This document shows, piece after piece, positions 1 to 9,824 of a stretch of DNA of 64,000 nucleotides. Below the pieces are notes generated by a model. It was not told the DNA's origin. It saw only the letters and a program-made list of their open reading frames with translations, and ran no database searches. Origin of the DNA: JADKAV01 sp963769435. GTDB lineage: Bacteria > Actinomycetota > Actinomycetes > S36-B12 > UBA10799. The position numbers were made by a program, and so were the translations under genes. The stretch spans positions 1,488,001-1,552,000 of the forward strand of contig CAVYLN010000002.1 in the NCBI GenBank assembly GCA_963769435.1, given 5' to 3'. How positions within the stretch are numbered: the first letter of the stretch is position 1; every line of letters begins with the position of its first letter.

Positions 1-87
1 GCCTTCACCGCTCCATCGAAACACGCGAGTTGCCGTGGCTGGCAACACGGACGCTGTACATGCCAGCACCCTAGCGCCGCAAGTGAA

Positions 88-1302
88 TCAAACCGGCCTG
101 GACAGCAACTGCTCATACTGCACCAGGAGGTACTGGGCCCGGGCAGCGTATGTGTTCTCCGCCGCAAACCTGCGAGCAGCATCGCTCTGTGCCCGCCAAG
201 ACCGTTCATCCCACTCGAGGGCTCGCGCCAGGGCTGAGCCCAGGCGCTCCGGGAGCGAGCGGCCGGGGGCAGGATCGACCAGAACGAAGCCCTCTCGGTG
301 AAAGAAACGTCGGAGCCCGAACTGGTCGAGGGCGACGGTGGGTACTCCCCTCGCGGCGGCTTCTAGCGTCTGGGCCGAGGACGAGTCGCGTACCCCGGTG
401 AAGAGGTGCACCTTGGCAGAGGCCAGTTCTTGCTGAACAGCGTCCCACGGCAGGCGGCCCAGGATCTCGACAGCCGAGGTGTCGACCAGGTCCGAAGTCC
501 AGCCACGCAGATCATCTGACAGAGGACCACCACCTATGAATCGGATACGTGCCTCGGGAACCTGCTGGAGGCAGTGGCGAAAGGCTTCCACGGCCAGTCG
601 GACACCCTTGATGGGCAGGAGACGCCCGACCCAGATGACGGTCGGTCGCACCGGCACCGCGCTTGAAGGGGGTATATGCCTGACGCCGTCTGCCAGCAGA
701 GGAGCCGTCCTCCCTGCGCTGAGTCGGCCCACGGCCCGTTCGGTTTCCCAGTTGGTGGTCAGCACCAGATCGGCCCCCCGCACCCCCGGAGACCAGAGTC
801 GGCGGAGCCCGGCCCCTCCAGCCAGTGCCGCGTTCCGCAGGTGCTGCCAGTTCATGGACCCATCAACCCACTCGGAAAGATCACGGGCTAAGGCTTGGCC
901 GCCCCCGACCGGGCCGAGGACCAGCGGGCGCACCGCGCCGGCAAGACCGACCGGATGATTCACCGACCCCCATGACACGTGGTGACCGACATCCCAGTCG
1001 GTGTGAGCGCGTGCCCACGTGTGGACCCGCCGTTGAAAGGCCCGGTACTTCGCATAGACCCCGATCTGCCCGCGCTGCAGAACTGCGGGGCGAACCGCGT
1101 CGGAAAGAAATGTCGCGCCCAATCGCAGGCCGACCCCTTGCGCCGCGGCCAATTCAGGCGCAACTCGCGCCTGGTCGGATTCCCTCGTGAGCAGATGAAC
1201 ATGTGCCCCAGCGCGTGCCAACTCCAGCGCCGTGAACCACGTGTTGGCGGCCTCGCTGCCCCCCGTCGGATCACACGTATAGCCGCTCAGCAGCACGCGC
1301 AC
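88..1302 (-). CDS. GT4-type glycosyltransferase
   Basis: A 404-residue GT-B fold glycosyltransferase, probably adding a sugar to a lipid-linked exopolysaccharide repeat unit at the cytoplasmic membrane face. The N-terminus has the Rossmann-like acceptor domain (MRVLLSGYTCDPTGGSE). The second half carries the donor domain: VIWVGRLLPIKG near residue 225, then FIGGGPL, and an acidic EAAARGVP motif near 330 typical of GT4 donor sites. The start is a GTG placed directly after the stop of the upstream sugar transferase (TGA followed by GTG), so the two are probably translationally coupled. Third gene of a minus-strand EPS operon. Donor and acceptor sugars cannot be read from the sequence. Confidence 0.85.
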   Translation of the reverse strand: MRVLLSGYTCDPTGGSEAANTWFTALELARAGAHVHLLTRESDQARVAPELAAAQGVGLRLGATFLSDAVRPAVLQRGQIGVYAKYRAFQRRVHTWARAHTDWDVGHHVSWGSVNHPVGLAGAVRPLVLGPVGGGQALARDLSEWVDGSMNWQHLRNAALAGGAGLRRLWSPGVRGADLVLTTNWETERAVGRLSAGRTAPLLADGVRHIPPSSAVPVRPTVIWVGRLLPIKGVRLAVEAFRHCLQQVPEARIRFIGGGPLSDDLRGWTSDLVDTSAVEILGRLPWDAVQQELASAKVHLFTGVRDSSSAQTLEAAARGVPTVALDQFGLRRFFHREGFVLVDPAPGRSLPERLGSALARALEWDERSWRAQSDAARRFAAENTYAARAQYLLVQYEQLLSRPV

Positions 1303-2713
1303 TCAGTACGCCCCACGTCCGCCCAGAACCGCACTGACCGTGCTCGCCATGATCACGAAGTCCATCGACAGCGACCAGTTCTCCACGTAGTAGAGGTCGA
1401 GGCGCACCGATTCCTCCCACGACAGGTCCGAGCGCCCTCGCACCTGCCACAGGCCGGTCATCCCGGGCCGCGCCCGCAGCCGCCTGACGGCCAGGTCGTC
1501 ATACCGCTCGACGTCGTCCGTCGGGTGAGGACGGGGACCGACTAGGCTCATGTCCCCCCGCCACACGTTGATCAGTTGTGGCAACTCATCGAGGGAGAAC
1601 CGGCGCAGGAACCGGCCGATCCGGGTGACCCGCGGGTCGTCGGCCATCTTGAAGGTGGCGCCGTCGTCGCCGTGCGCAGCACGTAGCTCGTCGCGCCGGG
1701 CGTCCGCATCTTCGTACATGGTCCGGAACTTCCAGCACTCGAACCTCCGGCCGTCCATCCCGACCCGCTCCTGCTTGAACAGCGCCGGGCCCGGGGACCC
1801 GCGCCGGATGAGCAGACCCATCAGCAGCATGGGTAGGCCCAGCAGGATCAACAGGATCGACGAACCGACCACGTCGGTGATGGCCTTCAGCACGACTGCG
1901 GTCCCGCTGAACTTGGGCATGTCGACACGTACGAAGGACAAGGCCTCCACCGGCTCGACAGACAATCGCGGACCGGCAACCTCGATCAGCGAGGCACTGA
2001 CCATCAGGGACAGGTCGGTGTCCTCCATCGCCCAGCCGAGTCGCCGGGTCTGCTGTGGGTCCATGTCGCCGCCGGGGGCGAAGAGCAGAGTGTCCGCCTT
2101 GCTCGCCAGCGCGATATCGACCGCGGACTCCGGGTCCCACGTGTCATCGAGGGCAAGACAGCCCACGGTCACGAACCTTCCCTGCGACCTGGCCAGGTCG
2201 TCCTGCAGTTTCGTCAGGCGCGACGGGGGTGCGATCAGGAACACCCTGTGCAACGGCTGACCCTCGGCCATCCGGCGATGGAGCCATCGCCGCATCAGGT
2301 TGCGCTCGAGAAGCAGCATCACGCAGCCCGGAGAGCAGGACGCCGAACAGGAACCAACGGCCGTACGTGGTGTTCGTGAGGTAGGCCAGGCTCATGACGA
2401 TCAGCCCGGTCCACATCGTCGCCAGGATGACCCTGCGGTACTCCCCGAGGCCGTTCGCGATGATCGTTGCCTTGGTCGACTGCGTCTGCCAGAGCGCGAC
2501 CGGCCAGACGACCAGCAACGCGACCGAGAAGAACTGGCGAGGGCGGTCGTCGCTGAAGAACTCCCCCCCGTACCCCCAGCCCAGCAGCAGTCCGAGCACG
2601 ATGGCCGTCAGGATGACTGCGACGTCGAGCGCCCGAACCCGCAACTGGTAGTCACGAAGGAACTCGTTACGCGTAGAGATCCTCGGCTGCCGGGTTCCGA
2701 GCCGCTGGCTCAC
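1303..2713 (-). CDS. Polyprenyl glycosylphosphotransferase (frameshifted)
   Basis: Initiating sugar-phosphate transferase of exopolysaccharide synthesis (WbaP/CpsE type), which loads the first sugar phosphate on undecaprenyl phosphate. The N-terminal half (from GTG at 2713) has a cluster of hydrophobic helices. The C-terminal half has another helix then the bacterial transferase domain, with KQERVGMDGRRF, KFRTM, DELPQLINVWRGDMSLVGPRP and the WQVRGRSDLSWEE block. The two halves sit in different frames and join near 2322-2330, where removal of one base restores an unbroken hydrophobic stretch (LLSGLLMLLLERN). Corrected length is about 469 residues, normal for the family. The start overlaps the upstream UDP-xylose synthase stop (GTGA). 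A GTG at 2322 could instead start a separate C-terminal protein, but the family needs both halves. Confidence 0.85.
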
Positions 2714-3685
2714 GGGGTACCTTCCAGGTCACGTGCGTACTGCTCCTGGAACCAGTTGACCGTCTCCTGCATGCCCTTGTCCAGCGGGATCTGCGCGGAC
2801 CATCCGAGCAGGCGGCCGGCCAGCGTCACGTCGGGCATCCGCTGCATCGGATCATCGGTCGGCAAGGTTTCGTGGGTGACTGCTGCGGGAACACCGACGA
2901 CTGCGGCCACCTTGTCCGCCAACTCCCGCATCGTCACTTCCTCCGGATTGCCGAGATTGACCGGACCGGCCACCTCCGGCGGCGTGTTCATCATCGCCAG
3001 CAGTCCGTCGACGAGATCGTCGACGTAGCAGAACGACCGGGTCTGGTCCCCCGAGCCGTAGATCGTCAGCGGCTCGCCGGCGAGCGCCTGCATGATGAAA
3101 TTGCTGACGACGCGGCCGTCGTCCGGGGCCATCCGGGGACCGTAGGTGTTGAAGATGCGCACGATCTTGGTGTCCATGGCGTGCTGGCGGCGGTAGTCCA
3201 TGAACAGGGTCTCGGCGCAGCGCTTGCCTTCGTCGTAGCACGATCGCGGGCCGATGGGATTGACGTTTCCCCAGTAGTCCTCCGTCTGCGGGTGGACGGT
3301 GGGGTCGCCGTACACCTCGGAGGTCGATGCGAGCAGGATGCGGGCCTTCGTCCGCTTGGCCAGACCCAGCATGTTGATCGAACCATGGACGCTGGTCTTG
3401 GTCGTCTGTACAGGATCGCGCTGGTAGTGGATGGGTGATGCCGGACAGGCCAAGTGGTAGATCTCATCGACCTCCACGTAGAGGGGGAAGGTGACGTCAT
3501 GGCGCATCAACTCGAAGCGCGGGTTCGCGATGAGGTGCTCGACGTTGGCCCGTGACGACGAGTAGAAGTTGTCGACGCAGAGCACCTCGTGGCCCTGCTC
3601 GAGCAAGCGTTCGCACAGGTGTGAACCGATGAAGCCGGCACCACCGGTGACGAGGATACGACGAGGCTGGGTCGACCACGGACAT
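2710..3685 (-). CDS. UDP-glucuronate decarboxylase (UDP-xylose synthase), frameshifted near start
   Basis: Extended SDR enzyme converting UDP-glucuronate to UDP-xylose with bound NAD. Visible are the NAD-binding GGAGFIGSHL, the family block CVDNFYSSS, the catalytic pair in SCYDEGKRCAE (Tyr and Lys), and VRIFNTYGPRM. The best start is ATG at 3685, preceded by a strong GGAGGTGAG ribosome site, but that ATG is one frame off the body. One extra base near 3660-3680 must be removed to give MSVVDP joined to RRILVTGG. Corrected length is about 324 residues, typical for bacterial UXS. First gene of the EPS operon; its substrate would be made by the UDP-glucose dehydrogenase at 29794-30960. Confidence 0.9.
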
Positions 3686-3817
3686 ACCTCACCTCCCGCC
3701 CGGTTACCTACGCGCGAGACTACACGGGCCACAAAGTCAGTGCGGTCTTTGAGCAGACCTGGACCCGCGCCCCAGGCGTACACTGGAAGTACCGACCGGC
3801 GGTCGGGGGTGGCGTCG

Positions 3818-6619
3818 ATGAGGCACATTTGGGTGGTGCTGGTCCTGCTGCTGGCAGGACTCGGGGTTCCCTACACCGCAACGGCCTCCCGCCCACCCGA
3901 CACGGCACGCGCCTACGGGTGGGGATCGTCGTACTTCGGCCAGCTCGGGGTGGGAATGACCGGGATCGCGATGTCCCCGGTGGTCGTGGACGCCACCGCC
4001 CGGTTCGACCAGATCGCCACCGGTGAGCGACATACGTGCGCCCTCGATTCCGACGGCGCATGCGTGGTGCTGGGGGCTCGGCGCCTCGGGCCAACTCGGA
4101 GACGGCCGGGCGACGAGTTCACCGCTCACCCGTGCCCGTGGACTTCCCGGACGACACGGTTCTCACCCACATCGCAGTCGGCGCTTGGGGAAGTTGCGCG
4201 CTCGACAGCGAGGGCCACGCCTACTGCTGGGGCATCAAGTACTCCCTGGGTGACGGCTCCACAACCAACGCCACACGCCCGGTTAAGGTCGACACTGGCG
4301 GCGTCCTGGCGGGCAAGACCTTGACGGACATCACGATGGGAAACTTCACCGCCTGTGCATTGGACACGGAGGGCCTGGCCTACTGCTGGGGCGTCAACTA
4401 CGCCGGACAACTGGGAACCGGCGACACCACCGATGCCCCGACGCCCCGAGCGGTGGACGGCAGCGGCGTGTTGAGCGGGGCGGTCCTGACCGACATCGAC
4501 AGCGGCGGGGCGCATACATGCGCCGTGGATCAGAAGCAGCATGCCTTCTGCTGGGGCGACAACTACCACGGACAACTCGGCGACGGCACGACCACGAACG
4601 CATGGAGCGCGGTCCAGGTCGACCAGTCCGTCGCCGGAGAGTTCACCAGTGTCACGGCCGGCGGTTCCCACACCTGTGCGCTCACCGTTGGCCATGATGC
4701 CTACTGCTGGGGGTTCGGCGGATACGGGCAGTTGGGGATCAACTCCACCATCAGTACCAGCACACCGGGTGCGGTGGTCGGGTTGCCGGCAGGCGGAGTG
4801 GGTGAGATCAGCGCGGGGAGCGTTCACACCTGCGGACTCGCCGTGGACGGCAGCACGATGTGCTGGGGCGACGGCACAGAGGGCCGAGTGGGCAACGGCA
4901 GCATCGCCAACACACTGGTGCCCGACATCGTGCCCGTCCCCGATCCGCCAGTCCACTTGGCCGCCGGCTACAACCACTCGTGCATGGTCGACGCCAGGGG
5001 AAATGCCTACTGCTGGGGTGCAGGCGAGTCAGGGCAACTCGGCGATGGCACTGAGTTCGATGCATGGTCACCGGTGGCGATGCCCGGCTCTGCCACTGAG
5101 GTCGCGGCAGGCAGCGGCCATTCGTGCGCGATCCAGCAGGATGGCTCGGTGGTGTGTGCCGGCAACGGTGATCAGGGCCAACTCGGGATGGGGTCCGTGG
5201 GCTACCGCGCCGAACCGGTGACCGTGCCCCTGGGCCCAGCGACGGCCATCGCCGCGGGAGAGGCCCACACGTGCGCTTTGGTGGACGGACGCGCGTACTG
5301 CTGGGGCAACGGCAACTACGGCCAGCTCGGCGACCCCACCAAGCGCAGTGCTCTCGTCCCGATCCCGGTCTCCGTGACCGGAGTGCTGGCAGGCAAGACA
5401 CTGGTCTCCATCACCGCCGGCGACTACCACACCTGCGCGATCGACTCCGGGGGCGAGGCGTATTGCTGGGGCCGCAACCAAGAAGGGCAACTGGGGACCG
5501 GTGGCGGGGGGTCCGCCTACGAGCCCGTGGCGGTGAGCGACCCGGGCAAGCCGCTGGCGGGGATCTCCGCGGGGGCGGAGCACACCTGCGCGGTCGCGAC
5601 CGATGGAACCGGGTTCTGCTGGGGCAGCAATGGGGACGGACAACTCGGCACGGGTGACTCCGTCGACTCACCGGTCCCTGCCTCGGTCATCGGTGGCCAT
5701 CACTTCGCCGCCGTTTCCGCTGGCCGTCGCGCCACCTGCGGGATCTCCAACAGACACCGCTCTCTGCTGGGGGAACAACAGCTGGGCCCAACTCGGTACA
5801 GGAGACATGGACCCGCGGCTTGCGCCCACCGCGGTCACAGGCCTCTCTGGACTCACCGTGCGGATGGTCAGCGCCGGCGCTTCACACGCTTGCGCGGCCA
5901 CCGACCAGCACTTCTACTGCTGGGGGATGAATAGCCATGGTGAGATCGGCGGCGTGACGGGACAGTACGCGACCAGCGCCGTGCTCGTGTCCGGTACGAC
6001 TGCGACCCCGGCTGCCTTGTCCTGTGGGCAGGCGTTCACCCTTGCCGCCACGACTGAGCCCCCTCCGGCCAGCGCCCCAGATCCCCCCACCGGACTGGCC
6101 GGCAGCGCCGCTGACGGTCAGGTGCAACTGACCTGGACGCCGCCAGCCTGGGACGGTGGCTCGCCGATCACTGTGTACGACGCCACCGGCTCACCCGCGG
6201 GATCCTGCGAAAGCACCGGCCCCTCCTGCACCATCGACGGTCTGGCCAACGGCGTCCCACACACCTTCACGGTCACCGCGACCAACGCATTGGGTACCTC
6301 GGCCGCTTCCGACCCGGTCGTGCTCACCCCGGTCGCCTCGAAGCCGGCGATCGCGCCCGTCGGCAAGGTCAAGGCCCGCGTGAAGGTGTACAAGCGGAAG
6401 GCCGTCGTCCGCTGGACGCGGGCGGCCAATGCGACCGGGTATCAGGTGCGGATCCGTCGCCCCGGCAAGAAGTTCACAGGCTGGAAGGCAGTCAACAAGC
6501 GCAAATACATCGTGCGCCGTCTGAAAATGGGCAAGCGCTACACAGTACGGGTCAGGGGGATCAGCGCCGATGACAAAGGGCCGGTGCGGCAACTGCGCTT
6601 CCGGGCGAAGACGCGCTGA
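3818..6619 (+). CDS. Secreted RCC1-repeat protein with FN3 domain and basic tail (three frameshifts)
   Basis: Exported beta-propeller protein. An N-terminal signal peptide (MRHIWVVLVLLLAGLG) is followed by roughly a dozen RCC1-type repeats with the signature CAxD-x-G-x-AYCWGxNxxGQLGxG, repeated about every 50 residues. Then come a fibronectin type III domain (PPTGLAGSAADGQVQLTW) and a Lys/Arg-rich C-terminal beta-domain. Reading needs three one-base corrections: near 4061 (DSDG to HAWCWG), near 4128 (SSP to SPVPVD) and near 5749 (ISN to DTALCWG). Each repair restores a perfect repeat, giving about 932 residues. The biological role is unknown; bacterial RCC1 proteins are often surface or secreted. 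It ends 3 bp from the convergent hydroxylase gene. Confidence 0.8.
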
Positions 6620-6622
6620 CCG

Positions 6623-7258
6623 TCACGCCCCCAGCAGGTTCTTCGCGGTCTTGGACACCGGCACGTCGTCGCGGCCCGGGGACGTGCGCAGGACCTGGTC
6701 ACCGACCGTCGACGTGATGCCGAACCAGTAGTGCTCGTTGCGGTAGTGGTGCCAACGGTGGTTGTCGTAGAGGTGCCGGTACATCCGGGTCTTCGGCTTG
6801 TAGTCGGTGTGGATCAGGAAGTGTGACCACTCGTAGATCACCGCCATGGCGAACGCCGCGACGTAGAAGGAGGTCCGCATCGGCCAGGTCGGGATCAACA
6901 GCCCGCCGATCAGTACCGACGCGATCAGGTATCCCACCCATCGGAACGGGATGAAGATCAGGGGGAGGTCCCGCGGGTCCTGATGGTGGAGCCGGTGATC
7001 CCGCGCCACGACGGTGTCGAAGGTGCGGCCGGCGATCTGCTTGGGGCGCGCGTGCAGGATGAAGACGTGGATGGTCCACTCCAGGAACGGTTGGGCCACG
7101 ACCACCGCCACGAACGGCAGCACGTTCCACCACGTGAAGTCCCCGACGGCCAGTCGGACCACGAGAGCCAGCGCCAGACAGGCCAGCAGGATCCGCGGCG
7201 ACCGGTGCCTGAGGAACTCCCGACGCGCTTCGGCAAGTGTGCGGGGCATGGCATTCAT
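6623..7258 (-). CDS. Fatty acid hydroxylase / sterol desaturase superfamily protein
   Basis: Integral membrane di-iron oxygenase family protein of 211 residues. It has about four hydrophobic segments and the His-box pattern of the superfamily: HVFILH, HRLHH, HFLIH and HRWHHYRNEHYWFG, which would bind the two irons. The substrate is not predictable; relatives hydroxylate fatty acids, carotenoids or sterols. I chose ATG at 7258 (MNAMPRTLAEARREFL) because further upstream codons look unconserved. It stands alone, convergent with the RCC1 protein gene and separated by about 50 bp from the TetR gene. Confidence 0.8.
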   Translation of the reverse strand: MNAMPRTLAEARREFLRHRSPRILLACLALALVVRLAVGDFTWWNVLPFVAVVVAQPFLEWTIHVFILHARPKQIAGRTFDTVVARDHRLHHQDPRDLPLIFIPFRWVGYLIASVLIGGLLIPTWPMRTSFYVAAFAMAVIYEWSHFLIHTDYKPKTRMYRHLYDNHRWHHYRNEHYWFGITSTVGDQVLRTSPGRDDVPVSKTAKNLLGA

Positions 7259-7307
7259 GCTTTCACGATGTCGGGCGGCGTACCCCACATTTCACCCATG
7301 CGGCACG

Positions 7308-7898
7308 TCATCGACCGGAGGCCACCTCGACCAGGCCCGCGAGCATCGCGTCGAGCGTGCGATCGAATGTGATCCCCGGATCCTCGGCGAACCCGATGCC
7401 CAGCAACTCAAGGCCGACAGCGCCGTGCAGGACGCCCCAGAACTGCTGGGCAACCTCCACGTCGGTGCCATCCCCGAGCGGCTGGAACCCCCTGGCCGCG
7501 GTCACGAGACGCACCAACTGCTCGAAGGAAGCCAGGGCCTCCATCATCGCCGACTCGCCCGGTGCCACCTCGTGCATCAACTCGAACATCAGCCGGTAGT
7601 GCTCGGGGTGGCCCACCGCGAATTCCCGGTACCGGCGACCCGAGTCCCGAAGCCTGGCCAGGGCGTCGGGGCCGTCGGCCTGGGCGATGGTGGCCCGCAG
7701 CCCCTGGAATCCCCGCACGAACAGCGCCTCCAGGAGACCGTGTTTGCCATCGAAGCGGTTGTACACGCCCATCGGCGCCACGCCCGCGCACGTGGCGACC
7801 TTCCTCACTGTGATCGCGGACGGGCCCTCTTGGGTGAGGATCTGCTCCGCGGCCTCCAGCAGATCCTCCTCGATATCGGCACTTGGCGTTCTTCCCAT
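7308..7898 (-). CDS. TetR-family transcriptional regulator of the adjacent MFS pump
   Basis: A 196-residue TetR repressor with an N-terminal helix-turn-helix (ITVRKVATCAGVAPMGVYNRFDGKHGLLEAL) and a ligand-binding C-terminal domain with WHG-like features. It is transcribed divergently from the MFS exporter gene. The 58-bp gap holds two palindromes that overlap the likely promoters, so autorepression and repression of the pump relieved by a pump substrate is the natural model (inferred). ATG at 7898 immediately abuts the operator. Confidence 0.87.
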   Translation of the reverse strand: MGRTPSADIEEDLLEAAEQILTQEGPSAITVRKVATCAGVAPMGVYNRFDGKHGLLEALFVRGFQGLRATIAQADGPDALARLRDSGRRYREFAVGHPEHYRLMFELMHEVAPGESAMMEALASFEQLVRLVTAARGFQPLGDGTDVEVAQQFWGVLHGAVGLELLGIGFAEDPGITFDRTLDAMLAGLVEVASGR

Positions 7899-7901
7899 GT
7901 T

Positions 7902-7939
7902 TGTAGTATAACGTTCTACATCAATAGAACATTGTTCTA
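7902..7939. promoter_or_regulatory. Double palindromic operator between TetR and MFS genes
   Basis: Two related palindromes lie in the 58-bp divergent intergenic region: TGTAGTATAACGTTCTACA (7902-7920) and TAGAACATTGTTCTA (7925-7939), sharing half-sites TGTAGAAC/GTTCTACA. The arrangement, spanning both start regions, fits binding of two TetR dimers. The region is conspicuously AT-rich compared with its surroundings. The MFS ribosome site AAGGAG follows at 7944-7949. Confidence 0.75.
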
Positions 7940-7956
7940 CACGAAGGAGAAACGTC

Positions 7957-9519
7957 ATGAGCACTGAAGCCGCTACCAGCCCACCCCGCACGAGTCGGCG
8001 GTGGTGGGTGCTCGCCGTGCTGTGTCTGAGCCTGTTCATGGTGGTCGTGGACAACACGATCGTGAATGTGGCGCTGCCGACGCTGAGCACCGAACTCGAG
8101 GCCGGCACATCGTCGCTGCAGTGGATCGTCGATGCCTACACGCTGGTCTTCTCGGCGCTGCTGCTCGCGTTCGGGTACTTCGGCGACCGCAACGGCCGGC
8201 GACTGGCCCTGCAGATCGGCTTGGTGGTCTTCGCGCTGACCTCGGTCCTCGCGGCGCTGTCCCAGACCGCGGAGCAGTTGATCGGCGCCCGGGCCTTCAT
8301 GGGAGTGGGCGCGGCGCTGATCTTCCCGGCGACGCTGGCCATCATCATCAACGTGTTCACCGACGTGCGTGAGCGAGCACTGGCGATCGGGATCTGGTCG
8401 GGGGTCACCGGCCTGGCCGTGGCCGCGGGGCCCGTGACCGGCGGACTGCTGCTCGAACACTTCTGGTGGGGGTCGATCTTCCTGGTGAACGTCCCGATCG
8501 CGGCCCTGGCACTGCTGGCCGGCCGGATCCTCGTGCCGGACTCCTCGGACCCCCGGCCCGGCCGTCTGGACCGGGTGGGACTGCTCATGTCGGTGACCGC
8601 AGTCGGCCTCGGCGTCTGGGCGATCATCGAGGGCCCGCACCGGGGCTGGACCAGCGCCACCGTCGTTGCCGCCGGCCTGTCGGCCGCGGTGATCCTTGCC
8701 TCGTTCATCGTGTACGAGACGCGGATCGCCCACCCACTGCTGGACGTGCGCCTGTTCCGCAACCCTCGCTTCAGCGCGGCGAGCGTCGCGATCGCCTCCG
8801 CCTTCTTCGGTCTGTTCGGCTTCATCTTCCTGATCACCCAGTACCTGCAGTTGGTACAGGGCTACAGCCCCCTGGAGGCGGGCGTTCGGACGGTGCCGTT
8901 CGCGGTGGTGACCGGGGTGTTCTCACCGTTGTCCATCGCCCTCATGCACCGCTTCGGCAGCAAGCTGGTCGTCGCGGGCGGCCTGGCCCTGATGAGCGCC
9001 GGATTCGTCCTGGCCTCGACACTCTCGGCGGACAGCGCATACCTCGGAGCTGTCTTGGCCAGCATGGTGGTGATGGCTGCGGGCCTCGGGCTGACCACCA
9101 GCCCCGCGACCGAAGCGATCATGGGCGCCCTCCCACAGGACAAGGCAGGCGTTGGATCGGCGGTCAACGACACGACCCGGGAACTGGGTGGCACGCTCGG
9201 CGTGGCCATCGTCGGCTCAGTGTTCGCGAGCCTCTACGGGCCCCAACTCGTCGACGGACTCGCTGGCTTCCCGGCGGAGGTGGTCGCGATCGCCGAGGAG
9301 TCGATGGGAGCGGCCGTGGTCCTGGCCGAACAGACACCCAACGGCGCCCAGCTTCTCGCCACCGCGCAGGACGCCTTCATGACCGGGTTCGGCGCGGGCT
9401 CCCTGGTGGCAGCCGCAGCCACCGCCGTCGGAGCGGCCCTGGCCCTGCTGTGGCTACCCGCCCGCGCCCGGCAGCAGGCCTCGACCGAGCAGGAAGCCCA
9501 CGCCGTGCCGACCGCGTGA
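7957..9519 (+). CDS. MFS drug exporter, DHA2 (EmrB/QacA) 14-TM family
   Basis: A 520-residue proton-coupled multidrug exporter with about 14 hydrophobic helices. TM1 has the family block VVVDNTIVNVALPTL with an acidic residue in the membrane. The TM2-3 loop carries motif A (GDRNGRR) and TM5 carries the antiporter motif C (GPVTGGLLLEHFWWG). The ATG at 7957 is preceded by AAGGAG at good spacing. Regulated by the divergent TetR gene through the double operator. The substrate is not predictable. Confidence 0.9.
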   Translation: MSTEAATSPPRTSRRWWVLAVLCLSLFMVVVDNTIVNVALPTLSTELEAGTSSLQWIVDAYTLVFSALLLAFGYFGDRNGRRLALQIGLVVFALTSVLAALSQTAEQLIGARAFMGVGAALIFPATLAIIINVFTDVRERALAIGIWSGVTGLAVAAGPVTGGLLLEHFWWGSIFLVNVPIAALALLAGRILVPDSSDPRPGRLDRVGLLMSVTAVGLGVWAIIEGPHRGWTSATVVAAGLSAAVILASFIVYETRIAHPLLDVRLFRNPRFSAASVAIASAFFGLFGFIFLITQYLQLVQGYSPLEAGVRTVPFAVVTGVFSPLSIALMHRFGSKLVVAGGLALMSAGFVLASTLSADSAYLGAVLASMVVMAAGLGLTTSPATEAIMGALPQDKAGVGSAVNDTTRELGGTLGVAIVGSVFASLYGPQLVDGLAGFPAEVVAIAEESMGAAVVLAEQTPNGAQLLATAQDAFMTGFGAGSLVAAAATAVGAALALLWLPARARQQASTEQEAHAVPTA

Positions 9520-9520
9520 C

Positions 9521-9621
9521 CCGGCCGGGCGAGTGGGCACGAGGTTGGCCGGAGCCGGCCGGGCGAGTGGGCACGAGGTTGGCCGGAGCCGGCCCGGCGG
9601 GTGAGCACGAGGTTGGAGAAC
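9521..9621. repeat. 34-bp tandem repeat, about 3 copies
   Basis: Two identical 34-bp units (9521-9554 and 9555-9588, each beginning CCGGCCGGGCGAGTGGGCAC and ending in GAGGTTGGCCGGAG) are followed by a third degenerate copy that runs into the left arm of the long palindrome. The unit shares the core CACGAGGTTGG with the palindrome arms, so the repeat and palindrome probably have a common origin. No gene is apparent in the 9520-9824 gap. Confidence 0.85.
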
Positions 9622-9682
9622 GTGCACGAGGTTGGAGAAGCCACGCGTGTGTTCTCCAACGCGGTGCACGTTCTCCAACCTC
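9609..9682. repeat. Long intergenic palindrome, family A, copy 1
   Basis: Two 31-bp arms (9609-9639 and 9652-9682) flank a 12-bp core GCCACGCGTGTG. Each arm contains two GAGGTTGGAGAA half-sites; the inner right half-site is altered (CGC for CCTC-type bases). The same architecture recurs at 17688-17755 and 40934-41007. In RNA it would form a very stable hairpin of about 30 bp, so it may also act as a bidirectional terminator. Confidence 0.9.
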
Positions 9683-9740
9683 GACGCCGTCGCGCCGGCA
9701 CAGCACGTTCTCCAACCTCGAGGCCGTCGCGCCGGCACAG
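9667..9740. repeat. 37-bp direct repeat, two copies
   Basis: Units at 9667-9703 and 9704-9740 differ by one base. Each starts CACGTTCTCCAACCTCGA and ends GCGCCGGCACAG, so each includes a right-arm half-site of the family A palindrome plus a GC-rich stretch. A truncated third copy may begin at 9741 (GGTTTGTCCAACGCGGTGG). The rest of the gap up to 9824 shows no gene. Confidence 0.85.
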
Positions 9741-9824
9741 GGTTTGTCCAACGCGGTGGCCGCACTGTGGGCGGGAACGACCCAATCACTGCCACGAACC
9801 GCAAAGCCTGTCAGAATCACGACC

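Noticed and set aside
3818..6619. Programmed ribosomal frameshifting to explain the broken RCC1 gene and others
   Set aside because: There is no shared slippery motif, the sites differ in sequence, and unrelated housekeeping genes are affected; insertion errors are simpler.
9521..9740. Possible CRISPR array from regularly repeated units
   Set aside because: Units are tandem without unique spacers, are fragments of a palindrome, and no cas genes are present.
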